Positions 61,690 through 64,000 of a stretch of 64,000 nucleotides of DNA are shown in pieces. Position 1 is the stretch's first letter. Each line of letters opens with the position of its first letter. The DNA lies in contig CAMQGK010000416.1 of NCBI GenBank assembly GCA_947000775.1, positions 2,766,001 through 2,830,000 of the forward strand, in the 5' to 3' direction. Both the position numbers and the translations under genes were made by a program. The notes beneath the pieces were generated by a model, which saw nothing but the letters and a program-made list of their open reading frames with translations, searched no databases and was not told the origin of the DNA. The DNA comes from Pterois miles (lineage: Eukaryota; Chordata; Actinopteri; Perciformes; Scorpaenidae).

Positions 61690-64000
61690 ATATTGTAACC
61701 CTAATTCCATAAGTATAGGCATAGCCCTCTACTGGACTCTATGGGTAATACTCACATTTGCCCAATGAATGCATAAACTTAGTTGGCTCCATCCTCTACT
61801 GGACTCTATGGGTACAGTGGGTGGAGCATGATTAATGCACACTCTGCTATGACATAACTTTGACCCAACCACAGTGGATTAGGTACCGCAGCCCACCTAT
61901 GTCTTTATAACCTCGGCTGTGGCCGAGGAGAAATAGGGGGCCCAAGCCAACTTAGATAGTACACAACTGATCTGGGTAAAACCTTGGTCTAACCCTGCAG
62001 GGGTCAAAAAGACAAACAGTAGACAACCTGCACACCACATTTCCCGGGTCATCAAGGAGCATGGGAAAATGTAGGTGTACCAAGAGTTAGTTCTGCATAC
62101 CACTGTGCCAAGCGCCAGCCCGGGGCTACCAGAATAACAGCTGCTCTTGCCTCACTCTCCCCAGTAGGGGAAGAATGAGACGAGGGGGCTGAGAGGCATA
62201 AAGCAGCTTTCTTGGCCATAGAATGTGTGGAAACGCATCCACCCCCAGGGGTGAGTTGTCCTGCTGTGCCGAGGAGAACCATAGCAGGCAGTGGATGTTG
62301 CGTTAATGGGCAAACAGATCCAGTCAATCTGAGTTCCAATAGAGTAGCCCATAGACTGCATGCATTGAGCACCACCCCAAGATACTCCACCTGGTGATGT
62401 GGCAGGGGGCAGCTCTTCTTTCAGTTGATCACTAAACCCAACTTAGTTAGGTGTAAGCTCCATTGGGCTGTGTGGAACACTGGCTATTCTCTGGAGTTGG
62501 TCATTGTCAAGTGAAGACCCGTTCTTTTAGCTTGACAGCCTCATTGTCATGGCACTGCAGCCATAGCTGCACATTTGTTGAGGGTGTGGGGGGCCAGCTG
62601 AACAGTAGCCTGTTGTACTCATAAACTATGCCCTAGAAGGTGAAATGTAAGAATTTCCTGTATTTCATTGCCAGCTTGACGTGAAAGTATGCAACCTTTA
62701 AGGTTTAAGGTTTGGTGTACCAGTCTCCTGCGTGAAACAGTTCCAGTATCTGTTGGTGATCAGCATATGGATCGGTTTCGGCCATGAAGATCCAAAATAG
62801 GCCTAAAATCTACTGTCTTCTTGGGAACCGGGAAATATGTAGATTAAAACCCTACCCGTCTGTTGTGAGCATGTGGACAACAGACACAGCCTGTTTCTGT
62901 AACAGGGTCTGGATCTTTGCTGAGAGGTAATCTATCTCCTCCTGGGAAGTCAAATTCACACGCATGGAGCCTGAATGGAATAGGAATGGTGCAAAACTTG
63001 AAAGAATATCCTTGTCTCAGCATCCTGCCCATTCTGTTAGCACACAGGTGTGTGCCCACTCCTTGTAAAAATGTGTGAGAGGGCAAGCCACCAGCTACAG
63101 CAACCAGAAAGCTGTGATATCCTCTCTCGACCCTCTCAGCCGTTGATCTGGAAAGGGCTGAGCCGGCAACGTTGTCCTTGAACACACCACCAGTTCGCCT
63201 GTAACGACGGACGCCATGTCACTGTGTTCCATCTGTCCCATCATGTGTAGAAATCATGGAAGAAGAACACTGAAATGACCGAGCCTGCCCTGGATCAAGC
63301 TGGACTGAACATTATTTTCACTTGAGGTAATACAGTCAGCCATCCCATAATCATCACGGGGAACAATTTGTGTACGTCGATCTGTGATACACCACAATAA
63401 TTTCCAAAAAGAAACAAGTGACACACACTGAGCTGACTTTGAAATCCTTGAATGTCTCATATTAGACAGCTCATCTGTAAAATTATTTAAAGCCACTACA
63501 CAGGGTGAGCTGTGTTTTCGAACAGCCTCATGTCAGTTAGAACTCATAAATGGACACAACCACATGCCGTTGGCTTTGTCTACTCATGTTAGCATGATCA
63601 TTCTGGACCCACTGCCTCTGTCACTGGAGGTGGGGCGAGATGGCTGGACGTAAATCCCACAGCTGCTGGCTTTGATACTTGGGAATTGACTAGAGGGCCA
63701 GGCAGTCTGGAGGTTACAGAATACCCTCTGCTGCGTGGTCTTCCCTGAAGCACTGGAAACAGGCATCCTGAGGATCCACTCCGGTGATGAGGCCATGACA
63801 CAATGAACAGATCAAGTTCTGGAAGCGACAACTCCATCCATGGAGATGAGTAGTCGGTGGGGAAATCGCTGATTGCAGAGGAAAGGATGTTTGACAGCGA
63901 TGGATGCTGCCATATGTACTGTGGGGCCTGCATGTATTTGGATAGGCATGTCCTGATTGTCAGGCTACATCAATGCAAAATTTAGTGGGCAAATGCATGC
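61690..64000 (-). mobile_element. DIRS/Ngaro-like tyrosine-recombinase retrotransposon, degenerate and internally deleted
   Basis: Minus-strand reading: RT start IFPVPKKTVDFRPILDLHGR NR (about 62860-62760), AYFHVKLAM and YEYNRLLFSW (62700-62600), then VEYLGVVLNACSLWATLLEL RL (about 62395-62330). Next comes a segment with RAAVILVAPGWRLAQWYAEL (62160-62090), the stretch that in DIRS elements follows RNase H. RNase H itself seems deleted, and no methyltransferase or tyrosine recombinase was found. The 3' side has split direct repeats of CTCTACTGGACTCTATGGGT A at about 61723 and 61790. 63590-63990 has a long frame probably from the gag-like region. The element runs off the window. Confidence 0.75.
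61720..61815. repeat. Direct repeats at the 3' end of the DIRS-like element
   Basis: CCTCTACTGGACTCTATGGG TA occurs twice, 67 bp apart, as expected for the split direct repeats of Ngaro-type DIRS elements. Confidence 0.85.

Overview
The window is vertebrate nuclear DNA, almost certainly from a teleost fish. Two spliced genes are supported, with short GT-AG exons scattered over kilobases of AT-rich intron. The rest is filled with transposon families typical of fish: Tc1/mariner and pogo-like DNA transposons, a hAT remnant, tRNA-derived SINEs, several non-LTR (LINE) fragments and a DIRS/Ngaro-like tyrosine-recombinase retroelement. No bacterial-type operons, CRISPR arrays, rRNA genes or genuine tRNA genes were seen. 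Every long open reading frame outside the two genes is transposon debris or microsatellite.

Region 1 (1-33925, plus strand) holds nlk, nemo-like kinase, a MAPK-related Ser/Thr kinase. Ten exons (8526-8655, 8893-8948, 15625-15731, 17449-17534, 18697-18906, 20008-20109, 21517-21603, 29172-29370, 31346-31439, 33871-33925) join in frame into 374 residues. These are co-linear with human NLK residues 154-527 (human numbering from memory). The first coding exon, with the low-complexity N-terminus and the glycine loop, is not in the window, so 1-8525 is read as intron 1. The intron between the second and third of these exons has textbook U12-type (minor spliceosome) signals. The introns carry a pogo-like transposon, two related Tc1 copies, several SINEs and LINE fragments, a long CT microsatellite and a perfect hairpin.

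Region 2 (33926-47500) has no further coding exon. It contains the presumed nlk 3' UTR and flank, a Tc1-like element nested in an older MITE-like repeat (34893-36984), an AT-rich minisatellite (43190-43585), a second Tc1-type remnant with a 58-bp retro-insertion inside it (43635-44651), and a homopolymer-rich stretch that looks like bad assembly (45721-46470).

Region 3 (47557-61498, minus strand) is a multi-PDZ scaffold gene of the PDZD3/NHERF4-PDZK1 group. Nine or ten exons join in frame into about 427 residues with three PDZ domains. It is tail-to-tail with nlk. The first coding exon (61471-61498) and the last (47557-47586) are the least certain. Its introns contain a hAT transposase remnant, an ATT-rich repeat, SINE copies and an L1-type LINE fragment. 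Its 5' end lies about 200 bp from the 3' end of a degenerate DIRS/Ngaro-like element in the same orientation (61690-64000).

No new biological system was recognised. The most informative observations are the U12-type intron in nlk, the three-PDZ scaffold gene with a short predicted tail, the DIRS element abutting its promoter side, and a well-resolved set of nested transposon insertions.
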